DNA of 64,000 bases, from positions 5,275,363 through 5,339,362 of the forward strand of contig NZ_CP051185.1 of the NCBI RefSeq assembly GCF_012516315.1, in the 5' to 3' direction. The position numbers and the translations under genes were made by a program. This DNA is from Limnospira fusiformis SAG 85.79 (lineage in GTDB: Bacteria; Cyanobacteriota; Cyanobacteriia; Cyanobacteriales; Microcoleaceae). Positions 1-9,505 of this stretch are shown piece by piece (within the stretch, counting starts at the first letter, position 1; each line of letters starts with the position of its first letter). Under the pieces are notes generated by a model. The model was not told the DNA's origin. It ran no database searches and saw only the letters and a list, made by a program, of their open reading frames with translations.

Positions 1-522
1 CTGCCTCTTCCCTGATTTGAGGGCATGGAAGCGTTTTCCTTCCTCGCAGTAACCATAAGGGTAATCCGAGTCCTGACTATTCATGCCGGCTTCATCGAGG
101 TAGACCACTTCTTGTGGCTCCATCTGTTCAATCTGAGCCATAAACTCCTCTCGCTGTTGCTCATCACGTTCTTGGTAGCCGTAAGTTTTTTTTCTGGTGA
201 AGCCAATTTTCTTCAAGGCTCTGGATATGGTGCGAGGAGAGATGTCGTCATCCCAAAGTTCAGCCATTTGAGCGGAGGTTTGATCGCCATGCTCTTGGGC
301 AAAAGCCTTGAATTTTTGCCAGTCGGTAATTTTGTGGTTATTGCCAGGTCGGTGATGAGGTTTAGGGAGGAAGTCTCCGGTCTGTGCTTTTCTTTGCAGC
401 CAGAGATTAATGGTGTTCCTGCTGACATGGAAAACTTGACTGGCTTATGTTTTGGGCATACCGTCTAGTTCAATGGCATCAATAACTTTTTGTCTGAGGT
501 CATAACTATAGGGGGCTGGCAT
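1..522 (-). pseudogene. IS630-type transposase, N-terminal part with in-frame stop, cut by window edge
   Basis: Reading the minus strand from the ATG at 520-522 gives MPAPYSYDLRQKVIDAIEL, a typical start of an IS630-family transposase. A helix-turn-helix region (VSRNTINLWLQRK) follows, and then VYLDEAGMNSQDS, which carries the first Asp of the DDE catalytic triad. Codon 26 is TAA (445-447), where a CAA to TAA change would explain the stop (PKT*ASQVF). The frame is otherwise open to base 1, so the element continues outside the window. I infer a recently inactivated copy, since only one defect is visible. The end of the element probably lies near 560-590, but I could not define its inverted repeat. 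Confidence 0.8.
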
Positions 523-593
523 TTTTGGTCTTCTTAGTCATCTCGTCCTCTCCATTATACGTCCTAAGTGTTCTGTCTTATGCTATAGATACC

Positions 594-655
594 TGGTGCG
601 TCAGTTTATCAGTTCTCCGGTTCTTATCGGTGTCGCCTGGTCTGACGCACCCTAC
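594..655 (-). repeat. Dispersed palindromic repeat R1, copy 1
   Basis: The ends TGGTGCGTCAG and CTGACGCACC are inverted and frame about 40 bp. The same ends and a shared internal CCGATAA occur at 26199-26259 and 26465-26527. This copy is in the opposite orientation. It sits between the transposase remnant and the stop of the CHAT gene. Confidence 0.7.
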
Positions 656-664
656 TATATATTA

Positions 665-3600
665 TTACCAAGGGCTACCAATAAGAGTAAACCCAGCCCA
701 GTAAAAAGGATGAGATAAATCAACAGGGTTTTGTTTGGCTAATTCTTGGGGGACTGGAGTTGATATATCACCGCGACGAGTGTTCATGTTAGTCTGACTA
801 AGTAGGTAACCATTTTCTAAACGTACCTGACCATTTAACATCGCTAATTGAGACTGTCGGAGAGCTTCTGCTTTAATGGGAGTAGCAGTTAGAGCATTAT
901 AGAATGTCGTCATTAATCCCAAAGTTCCCGCATCACTAACATACCATAAACTAGCCATAGCCGACTTCACCCCAGCTTGAACAGCTAGTCCAGCAAATCC
1001 CAATTCCGCTTTTTCATCCCCCACAGCCGTAGTACAAGCACTCAATACCAATAATTCTACCGGAGGTTGATTTAGTCGTAACTCTCGCAGTTGATTTAAC
1101 CATAGCTTTTGGTCCCAAAATTGAATATAAGAACGGTCAGCACCCCCAGATACAAATTCTCCATGAGTTGCTAGGTGAACAATTTTATATTCTCCCTGTT
1201 CCCTTTGGGATTTCAGATTAGCTATGGTAAATTCCTCATTTAAAAAGGCTTGACCTGGCCAAATATTGCCAACAATCAAATCTAATTCTAGGGGAACTGC
1301 TGGTAAAGGATCTAGGTTAGAATTAGGAAACTTAGAAGCACCCATAGCCAAAACCCTAGCATTTTGCAGGTTAACATAACTGGTATCAGTTAGACTGAGG
1401 CTAGGAATCAGACTGAGGCTATAGTTTTCTATTAGGAACTGTTCCCCGTCATATAATGCGGCTAGGGGGAGGGTACGCAAACCAGCATCCATTGAGAAAA
1501 TTAGGATATCAATGCCATGTTTTTCTAACTCCTGTTTGATGGGTTCAATTAACCAATTATATAATTGTTGTCCTGATTCTTTATACTGAGTATCTTGGAA
1601 ATTTTGGGGGGTGCGAATTTGATGGCTAAATTGTCGCGCTACTTGTAGGAGTTCCTCACGATTAACCGCCACGCTTTTAAACACTGCTTCCCCATTGGGT
1701 AAAAGCAATCTTAATTCTAGTATTTCAGGTTGTATGGACACATAAATAATTGCGGGTTTGTAGTTGGTGATGCGGACAATATCGCTGAGGGTTTGACGGA
1801 TACTTTGGTCATCTACGGTGTTTTTACTGAGATTATAGCCGAAATAGTTGAGAAATTCCCGACCTCGGAATGAATCAATTTGCAACACTGAGGAAACTAA
1901 GGGAGAACGAGCCATTTGGTCAGTAGGTACGGTGGTTGGTTCTACCTGAACTACGAGGTTTCCAGCCTGGTCTATGTCGGGGTTGGCTTCGGTGTTGGAA
2001 TTGATTAGGGGTGACTCTGCATCATGATTGGAGTTACCGGAGATATTCTGATCACTGTCGGAGGTGTTAGAGTTACTGTTGCTTAAATTTTCGGGGATAC
2101 TAGAAACAGAATATCCGGTGGTTTCTACATCAGATAAATCTTGATTTTCAGTGGTAATTTCTGGTTGGTTAACGGTGGTTTGTCTAATTGAGTTTTGCTC
2201 AAAATTATTGCCGACAATTGTAGTATCTGCACCAGCGGTTAATTGACCATCAGTAATAGCTCCAGCGGTCCCATTTTGACTAGGATCACCAATAACTAGA
2301 GGGGTGGAAAAAGCGGGTAATCTAATTGTCCCGCTACCTGTTGAACCGATAGTAGAGATACTTGCTTCTACATCATTCATGGCTTCAAAGGTATCTGTAA
2401 CTCGGAAAAATCGAGAGGTGTCAATTATTAGGGAACCTCCCCGCAATTGGGCTTCGGTATTAATTAGGGAGACTTCAATATCATTCTCGCTCGTTAGCCT
2501 GACGGAACCCGCATTTCCCTCGGAGGAATTGGTGTTAATAGCACCTAGAAAAATCTGGTCTTGTGCTTGTACTACTATAGACCCTCCGGCGGTGGAACCG
2601 GAGGTGTTAAGATTACGGCTTTGTACTCCTCCTTGGCGGCTGGTAATGGTAATATTTGCGCCTGTTCCTGAGTCGGTAGCGGTGCTGATATCACCTGTGT
2701 TAATATTTCCCAAGGCGGTGATATTAATGCTACTGTCGAGGCTGTCAGGGGATGCTATTTGCAGATTTCCGGTGGTAATGGTTCCGCGATCGCTATTTAA
2801 ACTCATACCACGTCCGGCGGTGATATTTCCGGTTTGGATATCATCCCGACCTACGAGACTTAAAAAGGTTGCATCCCCCAAAATATTGCCATCAACTGTA
2901 ATTTGTCCCCGCTGACTGCTGAGGTCAATTGTCCGAAAAGCCAGATTATCTAAACTTGCATTAGAACGAAGTTCTCCGGTCTGAATATTCCCTTGAGACC
3001 GTATATTAATATTACCTCCCGACTGCAAATTCCCGGTAATCACCTCACCTCTAGCACTATTAATGTATATATTTAATCCACTGCTATTAATGTCACGAAT
3101 GCGGATATCACCATCAGCTTGTAAGGAGATGGAAGCATCACCAATTCCGGTAATATTTCCCTCAGCTATAATTTGACCTAAATCACTGGAAGATTGTAAT
3201 AAGACGGGACTGGTAAAGGTGATATCTTGAGCTATTTCTATGATACTATTTCCATCAGGACTACCAATAATAATCCTTTCAAACCCCGGCGCGAAAGCGT
3301 CTATATCTGATAACTTGATATCCAAACCAGTGGTATTTTCCTCACTTCCTAAAGTCATGATTTGACCGGAATGGCTGGATTCTAATCGTAAAGAACCGCT
3401 ACCACGAACTGAATGAGAACCACCGACTAAATTAATTTCGGAACCTCGTAATAAAATATTGCCTTGATTAGAGCCATTTGGGAGGGTGTGGATTCCCTCT
3501 ATTTGGATGATATCCGATTGACTAATTACGCTAATATCTCCACCTTCTGTCACGAGATTTCCGAGAATAATCTCATTTTCCGCCTCTAAGGTTAAGCTAG

Positions 3601-6229
3601 AATTCCCTACACCTCTAATGGTGGGTAAACTTTCATCACCAGTGGCGATAATTCTACCTTGAGGCGATCGCATCATCACGGGGTCTTGAAACCTGAGATC
3701 TCCCTCAATATAAATAGTCCCCTGAGAATCAGACCTACCAATAATAATCTCGGAAAACCCCCTAGTAATTTGTGACAATTCCAAGCTGTTAAAATTCAGA
3801 GATAAAGGGTCTCCTGTTGGCGAAGAGTTAGCAGAGAGTCCCGAGTTTCTACCTAACCTAATATCTTGGGTTGGTGAAGCAGGTTGTAATAAGAGAGACC
3901 CACTCCCGGAAAGACCACCATTAAGATTAATAGTATCTCCCGTCAACATAATATTACCCCCTGTAGTATCAGGAGATAGTAGACCATCCCAAACCCCGGT
4001 GGAGATAGCACCCACACTAATTTCTATACCAGCATCCAAAGTAATATTACCACCAGATTGCCGTCCGCGCGAGTCGATCGCACCTAAATCCATACTCTCG
4101 CTAGTGGTAATCAAGACATCGCCTCCCTCACCCCTAACGGAGGAGGTAATAATCCGAGATGGTCTCGTCCGATTATTAGTATCATCCATAATAATCCGAC
4201 TACCTTCGCTAATAATAGACACATCACCACCACCCCGAAAGCCAGAAGTATTGATACCCTCTAAAAAAATCTCCCGACTGGCTTCTAGTTGGATATTTCC
4301 CCCGACTCCGGTTGTATCAGTCGCCTGGGAAGATAGGGGACCGGTGAAAATTTGCCGACCACTATTAATAGTAATATTACCGCCGGAAAATCTCCCGTCT
4401 GTTTTCAGATTATTAGTAGTAATTGAACCCTGGCTACTACGGAGAGTAATATCACCGCCTGTATTGTCACTATTAGCAGTAGATATAACCCCGGTATTAA
4501 TCTGACCAATACCACTAGCAGTTAGATTAACATCTCCGCCACTGGTTCTAATATTCCCGGTAGCAATATTGACACCAAAAATATTGAGATTACCACCTCT
4601 AGTTAAGATAGTATCGCCACTGTGCATGATAAAAGAACCCTGACCATCTCCGTTAGCATCAGCGCGGAAAGTAACGGTTCCGGTGGTAGTTCTCAAGTCG
4701 AGTTTTTGGTTAGATAACTGGTCGATGCGAATATCATTTCGTGCTTCCAGAGTAATATCAGCATCAGCGGCTAAATTTTCCAAGGTAGTTTGGGAGAGGG
4801 TATATTCTGCTGGTCCTTGGTCAGCGGTGACTACACCATCAAAGTCGATATTATTATTGGGAGAGGCTTCGGAGTCTACAATCCTGATATTTAAAGGGTC
4901 TAAAAGTAGGGTTCCTAAGTTACCATCTCCGCCGCGCAAATTGACACTACCATCAACGCTGAGAGTTTCGAGACCGGAGATTTCTACAAACCCTCCCTGG
5001 TGTTGTCCTTGTGCGGAAATATTGCCGGAAAATTGGGTATGTCCGTCAGACCAAATAATAATCCTGCCGCCATCTCCGTTAGTGGTGGCGTTGGCTGCTA
5101 GGGTAGAATTATCATCGATGAGGGTATAGATGGCATTAGGAACAGTACCCTGTCCGAGGTAATCACCTCCAATTCTAATTGTACCGCCGTTATCTGGTGC
5201 GGAGGCGCTGATATTCGCACCCCAAATTCCGATGCGATCGCCAAAAATGTTAATCTGGGGGGAATGGTTAAAAATAGTGGAGTCGGTGTCGATGGTTCCC
5301 GACACAGCCACAACTCCAGGATTAGGAGTAATGGGGGTATTAGAACCAGTTAGTTGTATGCGACCATCAGCTAAAATATTGACTCCGGTGGCATAATTTT
5401 CGTCCCCTCCGGTGAGTAGTTCCGGCAAGGATAGGGGGGTAAGATTAGTTGATAATCCATCAGGGGAGGCGGCTGGACTAACTTCTAAACTGAGAAGGTG
5501 TCCGGCTTGGGAAATGCGGAGGATATTTTCACCTTCGACCGCCGCCATGGTAATTTCTCCCCCAGGAGCTACCAGTGACCCGGTATTGATGACAGTTCCC
5601 CCCAGTAGGGTGATTTGTTCTCCCTGGGTAACGGCGAGTTCTCCGGCGTTGACAATGCTACCAGGATTAGTCCCAAAGGCGAAGGCGTTGGGAGTGCCGA
5701 CTAGGGTGCTATAATCATTTGCACCGATCGCACTCATCCAGCGATCGCCAAAACCGATACCAGAAGCGGTAGTAGCGGTAAAGGAACCTGGAACATCTAA
5801 CCGCGCACCCGCACCGAATAAAATCCCGGCTGGGTTGATTAAAAACAGGTTAGAAGCGCCGCCTGTGACCTGCAAAAGTCCGTTAATGCGGGAAGCATCC
5901 CCACCCACCACACGGGTGAGGATGTTTTGGATTTCGGGAGTGGCAATAAAGTTAGCCACAGCGCCGGATTCTACGTTAAAGTGTGTAAAACTGTGGAACA
6001 GATTACTCCCATTTCCCGAAAGTTGTCCCCCAGTGATGTTGGTCTGGTTTCCCTGTTGATGGGTAATGGTGTTGGTGCTGTTGGGTTCGGGTACAATTGG
6101 TTGAGCGATCGCTCTGTTATACCGGATATCGAAAAAGTTTTGTGGTATAATGGAGAGGATATCCAGAACCATCAAACTGGCACAGGAAACCGGGATCAGC
6201 ACTAACTGCAGATGGTGTACTGGGTTCAT
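665..6229 (-). CDS. Two-partner-secretion haemagglutinin-type protein with C-terminal CHAT protease domain
   Basis: This is an 1854-residue exported protein. The N-terminus looks like a signal sequence ending near residues 40-43 (NRAIAQP). A filamentous-haemagglutinin TPS secretion domain follows at about 55-165, with motifs NGSNLFHSF, INPAGILFG and TTASGIGFGD. About 1100 residues of Gly/Asn/Thr-rich beta-helix-type repeats come next, then an acidic Ser/Asn-rich linker. The last 350 residues are a CHAT (caspase-like, clan CD) domain with the probable dyad His1689 (ATHGEF) and Cys1732 (SACTTA). TPS proteins are secreted by a TpsB outer-membrane porin, and no such gene is visible here. The protein is probably secreted or surface-bound with a protease head. 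The substrate is unknown. It is transcribed alone; the neighbouring coaE is divergent. Confidence 0.9.
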   Translation of the reverse strand: MNPVHHLQLVLIPVSCASLMVLDILSIIPQNFFDIRYNRAIAQPIVPEPNSTNTITHQQGNQTNITGGQLSGNGSNLFHSFTHFNVESGAVANFIATPEIQNILTRVVGGDASRINGLLQVTGGASNLFLINPAGILFGAGARLDVPGSFTATTASGIGFGDRWMSAIGANDYSTLVGTPNAFAFGTNPGSIVNAGELAVTQGEQITLLGGTVINTGSLVAPGGEITMAAVEGENILRISQAGHLLSLEVSPAASPDGLSTNLTPLSLPELLTGGDENYATGVNILADGRIQLTGSNTPITPNPGVVAVSGTIDTDSTIFNHSPQINIFGDRIGIWGANISASAPDNGGTIRIGGDYLGQGTVPNAIYTLIDDNSTLAANATTNGDGGRIIIWSDGHTQFSGNISAQGQHQGGFVEISGLETLSVDGSVNLRGGDGNLGTLLLDPLNIRIVDSEASPNNNIDFDGVVTADQGPAEYTLSQTTLENLAADADITLEARNDIRIDQLSNQKLDLRTTTGTVTFRADANGDGQGSFIMHSGDTILTRGGNLNIFGVNIATGNIRTSGGDVNLTASGIGQINTGVISTANSDNTGGDITLRSSQGSITTNNLKTDGRFSGGNITINSGRQIFTGPLSSQATDTTGVGGNIQLEASREIFLEGINTSGFRGGGDVSIISEGSRIIMDDTNNRTRPSRIITSSVRGEGGDVLITTSESMDLGAIDSRGRQSGGNITLDAGIEISVGAISTGVWDGLLSPDTTGGNIMLTGDTINLNGGLSGSGSLLLQPASPTQDIRLGRNSGLSANSSPTGDPLSLNFNSLELSQITRGFSEIIIGRSDSQGTIYIEGDLRFQDPVMMRSPQGRIIATGDESLPTIRGVGNSSLTLEAENEIILGNLVTEGGDISVISQSDIIQIEGIHTLPNGSNQGNILLRGSEINLVGGSHSVRGSGSLRLESSHSGQIMTLGSEENTTGLDIKLSDIDAFAPGFERIIIGSPDGNSIIEIAQDITFTSPVLLQSSSDLGQIIAEGNITGIGDASISLQADGDIRIRDINSSGLNIYINSARGEVITGNLQSGGNINIRSQGNIQTGELRSNASLDNLAFRTIDLSSQRGQITVDGNILGDATFLSLVGRDDIQTGNITAGRGMSLNSDRGTITTGNLQIASPDSLDSSINITALGNINTGDISTATDSGTGANITITSRQGGVQSRNLNTSGSTAGGSIVVQAQDQIFLGAINTNSSEGNAGSVRLTSENDIEVSLINTEAQLRGGSLIIDTSRFFRVTDTFEAMNDVEASISTIGSTGSGTIRLPAFSTPLVIGDPSQNGTAGAITDGQLTAGADTTIVGNNFEQNSIRQTTVNQPEITTENQDLSDVETTGYSVSSIPENLSNSNSNTSDSDQNISGNSNHDAESPLINSNTEANPDIDQAGNLVVQVEPTTVPTDQMARSPLVSSVLQIDSFRGREFLNYFGYNLSKNTVDDQSIRQTLSDIVRITNYKPAIIYVSIQPEILELRLLLPNGEAVFKSVAVNREELLQVARQFSHQIRTPQNFQDTQYKESGQQLYNWLIEPIKQELEKHGIDILIFSMDAGLRTLPLAALYDGEQFLIENYSLSLIPSLSLTDTSYVNLQNARVLAMGASKFPNSNLDPLPAVPLELDLIVGNIWPGQAFLNEEFTIANLKSQREQGEYKIVHLATHGEFVSGGADRSYIQFWDQKLWLNQLRELRLNQPPVELLVLSACTTAVGDEKAELGFAGLAVQAGVKSAMASLWYVSDAGTLGLMTTFYNALTATPIKAEALRQSQLAMLNGQVRLENGYLLSQTNMNTRRGDISTPVPQELAKQNPVDLSHPFYWAGFTLIGSPW

Positions 6230-6337
6230 AATTATCTCCTCCCCTTCCCTAACTGGTTACAAGTTTATGATATCCTCCCTTTTCGCACCCCATTTTCACT
6301 TCTGTAGTGGTAGTTGTAGTATTTGATTGGCTCACTC

Positions 6338-6949
6338 ATGCGGTTAATTGGCTTGACAGGCGGTATTGGTACGGGGAAAACCACTGTTTCTAACTATTTG
6401 GCTGCTACCCATAAACTACCGATATGGGATGCGGACATTTATTCTCGCCTAGCGGTAGAGCCTAACTCACCTGTTCTCAATACTTTGGCGGTTCGCTACG
6501 GCTCAGATTTACTATATCCCGATGGTAGCTTAAATCGAGGCAAGTTGGGGGATATTATCTTTAATAGCTTAACGGAAAGGCAATGGGTAGAAAGCCAAAT
6601 CCATCCTTTTGTGCGCGATCGCTTCCTGGAAAAACGCCAAGAACTAGAAAAACAGTCTCATTTACCAGAAGCTACGGCGGTTTTAGCCATTCCTCTGTTA
6701 TTTGAAGCGAATATGACTGATTTAGTCACGGAAATTTGGGTGGTGTACTGTTCACCGTCTACCCAAAAACAGCGACTTATCCAGCGACATGGATCTTCCC
6801 TAACTCCTACACAGATCCAAGCTAGAATTGATAGCCAAATGCCTTTGAGCGAAAAATGCGATCGCGCGGATGTGATCATATACAATGATGGTAGTCTACA
6901 GCACTTGTATCAACAGTGCGATCGAGCCTTAAAAGGGGAAGGGGTTTAA
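6338..6949 (+). CDS. coaE: Dephospho-CoA kinase
   Basis: CoaE phosphorylates the ribose 3'-OH of dephospho-CoA in the last step of coenzyme A synthesis, in the cytoplasm. The P-loop GGIGTGKT lies at residues 8-15. The family motif WDADIYSR follows, and LAIPLLFE and CSPSTQKQRLIQR are recognisable further on. I chose the ATG at 6338 (MRLIGLTGG), which gives 203 residues, close to the usual 200-206. An upstream TTG at 6323 would add five residues with no family support. The gene is divergent from the CHAT gene and convergent with ho1. Confidence 0.93.
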   Translation: MRLIGLTGGIGTGKTTVSNYLAATHKLPIWDADIYSRLAVEPNSPVLNTLAVRYGSDLLYPDGSLNRGKLGDIIFNSLTERQWVESQIHPFVRDRFLEKRQELEKQSHLPEATAVLAIPLLFEANMTDLVTEIWVVYCSPSTQKQRLIQRHGSSLTPTQIQARIDSQMPLSEKCDRADVIIYNDGSLQHLYQQCDRALKGEGV

Positions 6950-6980
6950 CTCAGAGTTGACCCCACCCCTGCTTATGGCG

Positions 6981-7709
6981 TTAGTTCACCGAGTCAGTAG
7001 CGGTCGCTAGTTCTGTGGAACCTTTACCGCGTCGGCGAGTTAAGCTATTAAATAGCATAATTCCGATCGCTTTTACCAAATTGCCTTCGAGTTCATTAAA
7101 CATTTTCATGTTCATTCCGAAAGCGGCGTTAGCTTCCTCCACAATGCGATCGGCTGTTTCCTGGTCAATCGGCAAATCATTCATGATCTGACGGTAATTG
7201 TTCTTAAATTCCTTCTCATCAGGAATTTCGTCAAACTCATAAAACTGAGTTCCTTGACCGTCCGATAAATTCATCGCTGTTTGAGCAATACCTTTCAGGA
7301 TTTGTCCCCCCGAAAGGTCTCCCAAATAACGGGTGTACAGGTGAGAAATCAACAAAACCGGATCTTGCTCAGAAATCTCTCTAATTCTAGCCACATAAGT
7401 CTGAGCCGCTTCGGAAGGCTGAACTTCCTCCCGCCAGTTGCTACCATAGTAGAACAATAAATCCTGCTCAATAGCAGACTTGCGGTTTAACTCAGGAAAA
7501 TATAGTTTCGAGAGGACGGGGTGATTTTTATGGCGATCCATTTCCTCTTCCATTGCCGTATAGACAAAGTAGAGATTCCCGGCTAATTTCCGATAGGAGG
7601 TTTTCTCAACTGTCCCTCTTAAAAAGCATTTGATAAAACCCACATTTTCCGCCATGGTGTGGGACTTTTTGGTTCCTTCCCGCAACTGGGTGGCTAGATT
7701 AACACTCAT
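6981..7709 (-). CDS. ho1: Heme oxygenase (biliverdin-producing)
   Basis: This enzyme opens heme with ferredoxin and O2 to biliverdin IXalpha, Fe2+ and CO, the first step to phycocyanobilin for phycobilisomes and phytochromes. The 242-residue sequence begins MSVNLATQLREGTKKSHTMA, with the proximal heme ligand at His17. The distal-helix glycine motif LGDLSGGQIL is present. Length and N-terminus match cyanobacterial HO1 (PbsA1). It is a single gene, convergent with coaE. The 170-bp upstream region is AT-rich and could hold its promoter, but I saw no definite element. Confidence 0.96.
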   Translation of the reverse strand: MSVNLATQLREGTKKSHTMAENVGFIKCFLRGTVEKTSYRKLAGNLYFVYTAMEEEMDRHKNHPVLSKLYFPELNRKSAIEQDLLFYYGSNWREEVQPSEAAQTYVARIREISEQDPVLLISHLYTRYLGDLSGGQILKGIAQTAMNLSDGQGTQFYEFDEIPDEKEFKNNYRQIMNDLPIDQETADRIVEEANAAFGMNMKMFNELEGNLVKAIGIMLFNSLTRRRGKGSTELATATDSVN

Positions 7710-7881
7710 AGTAAATTTATTTGATCTGTTAACGAGATTTTACAGCAGATGTATTATCTTGGGGAAACGGCTGATTATACCGCCCGATTTTCTACCTTAA
7801 ACCTATTTGCTTAAAAATAGTGTTAAGAATTGTCACAGATAGTAGACAGGAGAGATTGAGAGTACCAGAAACCGCTGTTGC

Positions 7882-8559
7882 TTAGAGGAAAATTTGACTA
7901 ATAGCAATTTTGCCGCTGAAACAAACATCTACATCTGTACCAGGGGTGCGATCGCGTTGACCATAATCTCCGATATATTGGTATTGTTCCCCATTCACCT
8001 GATATTTAGCCGGAAGCGGGTCACAGGAGGGAGTACAGAAGACCATTTCCGGGTCTGGTTCTTCTGGCTGTAGATAGGGGAGATTGACATTCCAGAAACT
8101 GCGCGGTAAACAAGGTTGATTAAGCAGGTTTTCCAAGACGGCTTGGGTGAGGCGAGTCGCGCGTTCCCAGTCGGCTGGTTTACCGCCTTTTCGATACTGA
8201 GAAATAGCAATAGCCGGAATGCCATGTATAGCGGCTTCTCTAACAGCGGCTACAGTCCCAGATATGTAGGTATCAACACCTAAATTACCCCCGGCATTAA
8301 TCCCTGAGAGAACCCAGGACAAATCTGGACATAAATGGCTAATGGCCAGGCGAACACAATCGGCAGGAGTTCCAGCGATCGCATAATGAGTGGGAGAACG
8401 GCGTGATATATTAATGGGGGTAGCGGTGGTGACTTGATGACCACAGCCGGAAAGGTGATCGCGGGGAGCGACCCAAAGGCAGGGACTCTTTACAGCGGCC
8501 GATAAGGCTTTAATTCCAGGTGCATCAATTCCATCATCATTAGTTAATATAATCGTCAT
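7882..8559 (-). CDS. surE: 5'/3'-nucleotidase SurE
   Basis: SurE is a metal-dependent phosphatase acting on nucleoside monophosphates. The N-terminal TNDDGIDAPG carries the metal ligands Asp8 and Asp9, and SGINAGGNLG supplies the conserved Asn. At 225 residues it is at the short end of the family, and the C-terminus (SGKIAISQIFL) departs from the common pattern. The core is complete. It is transcribed in the same direction as ho1 and the receiver-like gene, but gaps of 90-170 bp argue against one tight operon. Confidence 0.92.
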   Translation of the reverse strand: MTIILTNDDGIDAPGIKALSAAVKSPCLWVAPRDHLSGCGHQVTTATPINISRRSPTHYAIAGTPADCVRLAISHLCPDLSWVLSGINAGGNLGVDTYISGTVAAVREAAIHGIPAIAISQYRKGGKPADWERATRLTQAVLENLLNQPCLPRSFWNVNLPYLQPEEPDPEMVFCTPSCDPLPAKYQVNGEQYQYIGDYGQRDRTPGTDVDVCFSGKIAISQIFL

Positions 8560-8652
8560 ATTTAGGAAGTCCGGTTGCCGTCCCTACATTTTAACCGACA
8601 AGTGCCGATCCGGTTTCCGGTTTCCCGATTAAGATTTTTCTATAAAATGAGA

Positions 8653-9060
8653 TTAAGCAACGTATGGGATAAAAATTGAGCGATATGCAGATTTTCTGCT
8701 CAGGTCATTAAAGATGGTTTTAATCAAATTATTGACGTTTTTCGCAGTAGTCACATAATGATTTCGTGCTAATTGAAAACCGAGGGAGAGAGAACTAACC
8801 GCCGATTCTGATTGAATTAGGATGACGGGAATATCAGCGGTTTTCTGATTCTGCTGTAGCCGATGAATAAATCTATAGGTATTGCGATCGCTCAAATTTA
8901 AACTACTGATAATGAGATGCGGTTTGATTTCTTTAGCGATTTGCACCGCCCAGTTCCCGCCTTCTGCACAGATAATATTAAACTGCTCCAAGGCGATCGC
9001 ATCCTCTAAAGTTGAGTTAAAATCCTGGTTTTCTTCCACCCATAAAATATCAAATATCAT
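8653..9060 (-). CDS. Degenerate response-regulator receiver domain protein
   Basis: This 135-residue protein has the layout of a stand-alone receiver (REC) domain. ILWVEENQ gives the acidic pair at the N-terminus, and LIISSLNLSDRNTY and IPVILIQSES match beta3 and beta4. Two key residues are missing. The phospho-acceptor Asp is replaced by Ser in LIISSLN, and the Lys of the usual TKP motif is replaced in VTTAKN. I infer a pseudo-receiver working through protein contacts without His-Asp phosphotransfer. The partner is unknown. The nearest kinase gene is at 9506-12127 on the same strand. Confidence 0.7.
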   Translation of the reverse strand: MIFDILWVEENQDFNSTLEDAIALEQFNIICAEGGNWAVQIAKEIKPHLIISSLNLSDRNTYRFIHRLQQNQKTADIPVILIQSESAVSSLSLGFQLARNHYVTTAKNVNNLIKTIFNDLSRKSAYRSIFIPYVA

Positions 9061-9505
9061 AATTTTGTCCCCACAGTGTATTAACTAGGAATAGTGCGAC
9101 ACCGATTCAATCCGATAAATCTAGTTTGATAATTTCACACAATCCCATCAATGGAGGAAATCAAGAACAGGTGACAGGGAGAGGAGGATTAATGATCCAA
9201 TCATCAATTATCGACCCCACGACCCCAGGTTATTGACCAATGACTTTTTACTAACCAGTCCCATAACAGTCCGGTAACCAGCCATCAGACTTTTAGTTCC
9301 CCCAGAGTCCCTTACTGAATGACCTCCCGTACAACTACTTACCAAATATAAACAGCAATTGTGAAGATTATGTGATCAACAACCCAATTTTCCGATGAAT
9401 ATGTTAGAGTTGGGGCATCAGGCTTTTGTTTAAGATACTCTAGCCATTAGCCGGAGGGATGCGGAACTGCCCAAACTCCCCGGCTTGGCTATATTGATAC
9501 AGGTT
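9061..9505. other. 445-bp non-coding interval
   Basis: I see no ORF with coding character between the receiver-like gene and the histidine kinase gene. The only clear structure is the long inverted repeat at 9441-9491, listed separately. Confidence 0.6.
9441..9491 (-). ncRNA. Possible structured RNA or 3' hairpin behind the histidine kinase gene
   Basis: TAGCCA-tt-AGCCGG (9441-9454) pairs with CCGGCTTGGCTA (9480-9491), giving a 12-bp stem with a 2-nt bulge around a 25-nt loop. Outside it, GAGT near 9411 and ACTC near 9437 could pair as well. It lies 14 bp beyond the kinase stop codon. No U-tract follows on either strand, so it is not a standard intrinsic terminator. It may be a processed 3' end or a small RNA. 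I recognise no known RNA family. Confidence 0.35.

Noticed and set aside
25-468. 147-codon plus-strand ORF
   Set aside because: It is the antisense shadow of the IS630 transposase, whose minus frame has clear family motifs.
2304-2915. 203-codon plus-strand ORF inside the CHAT gene
   Set aside because: Shadow of the repetitive Gly/Asn-rich minus-strand gene. It is rich in Pro/Val/Ser, with no motif.
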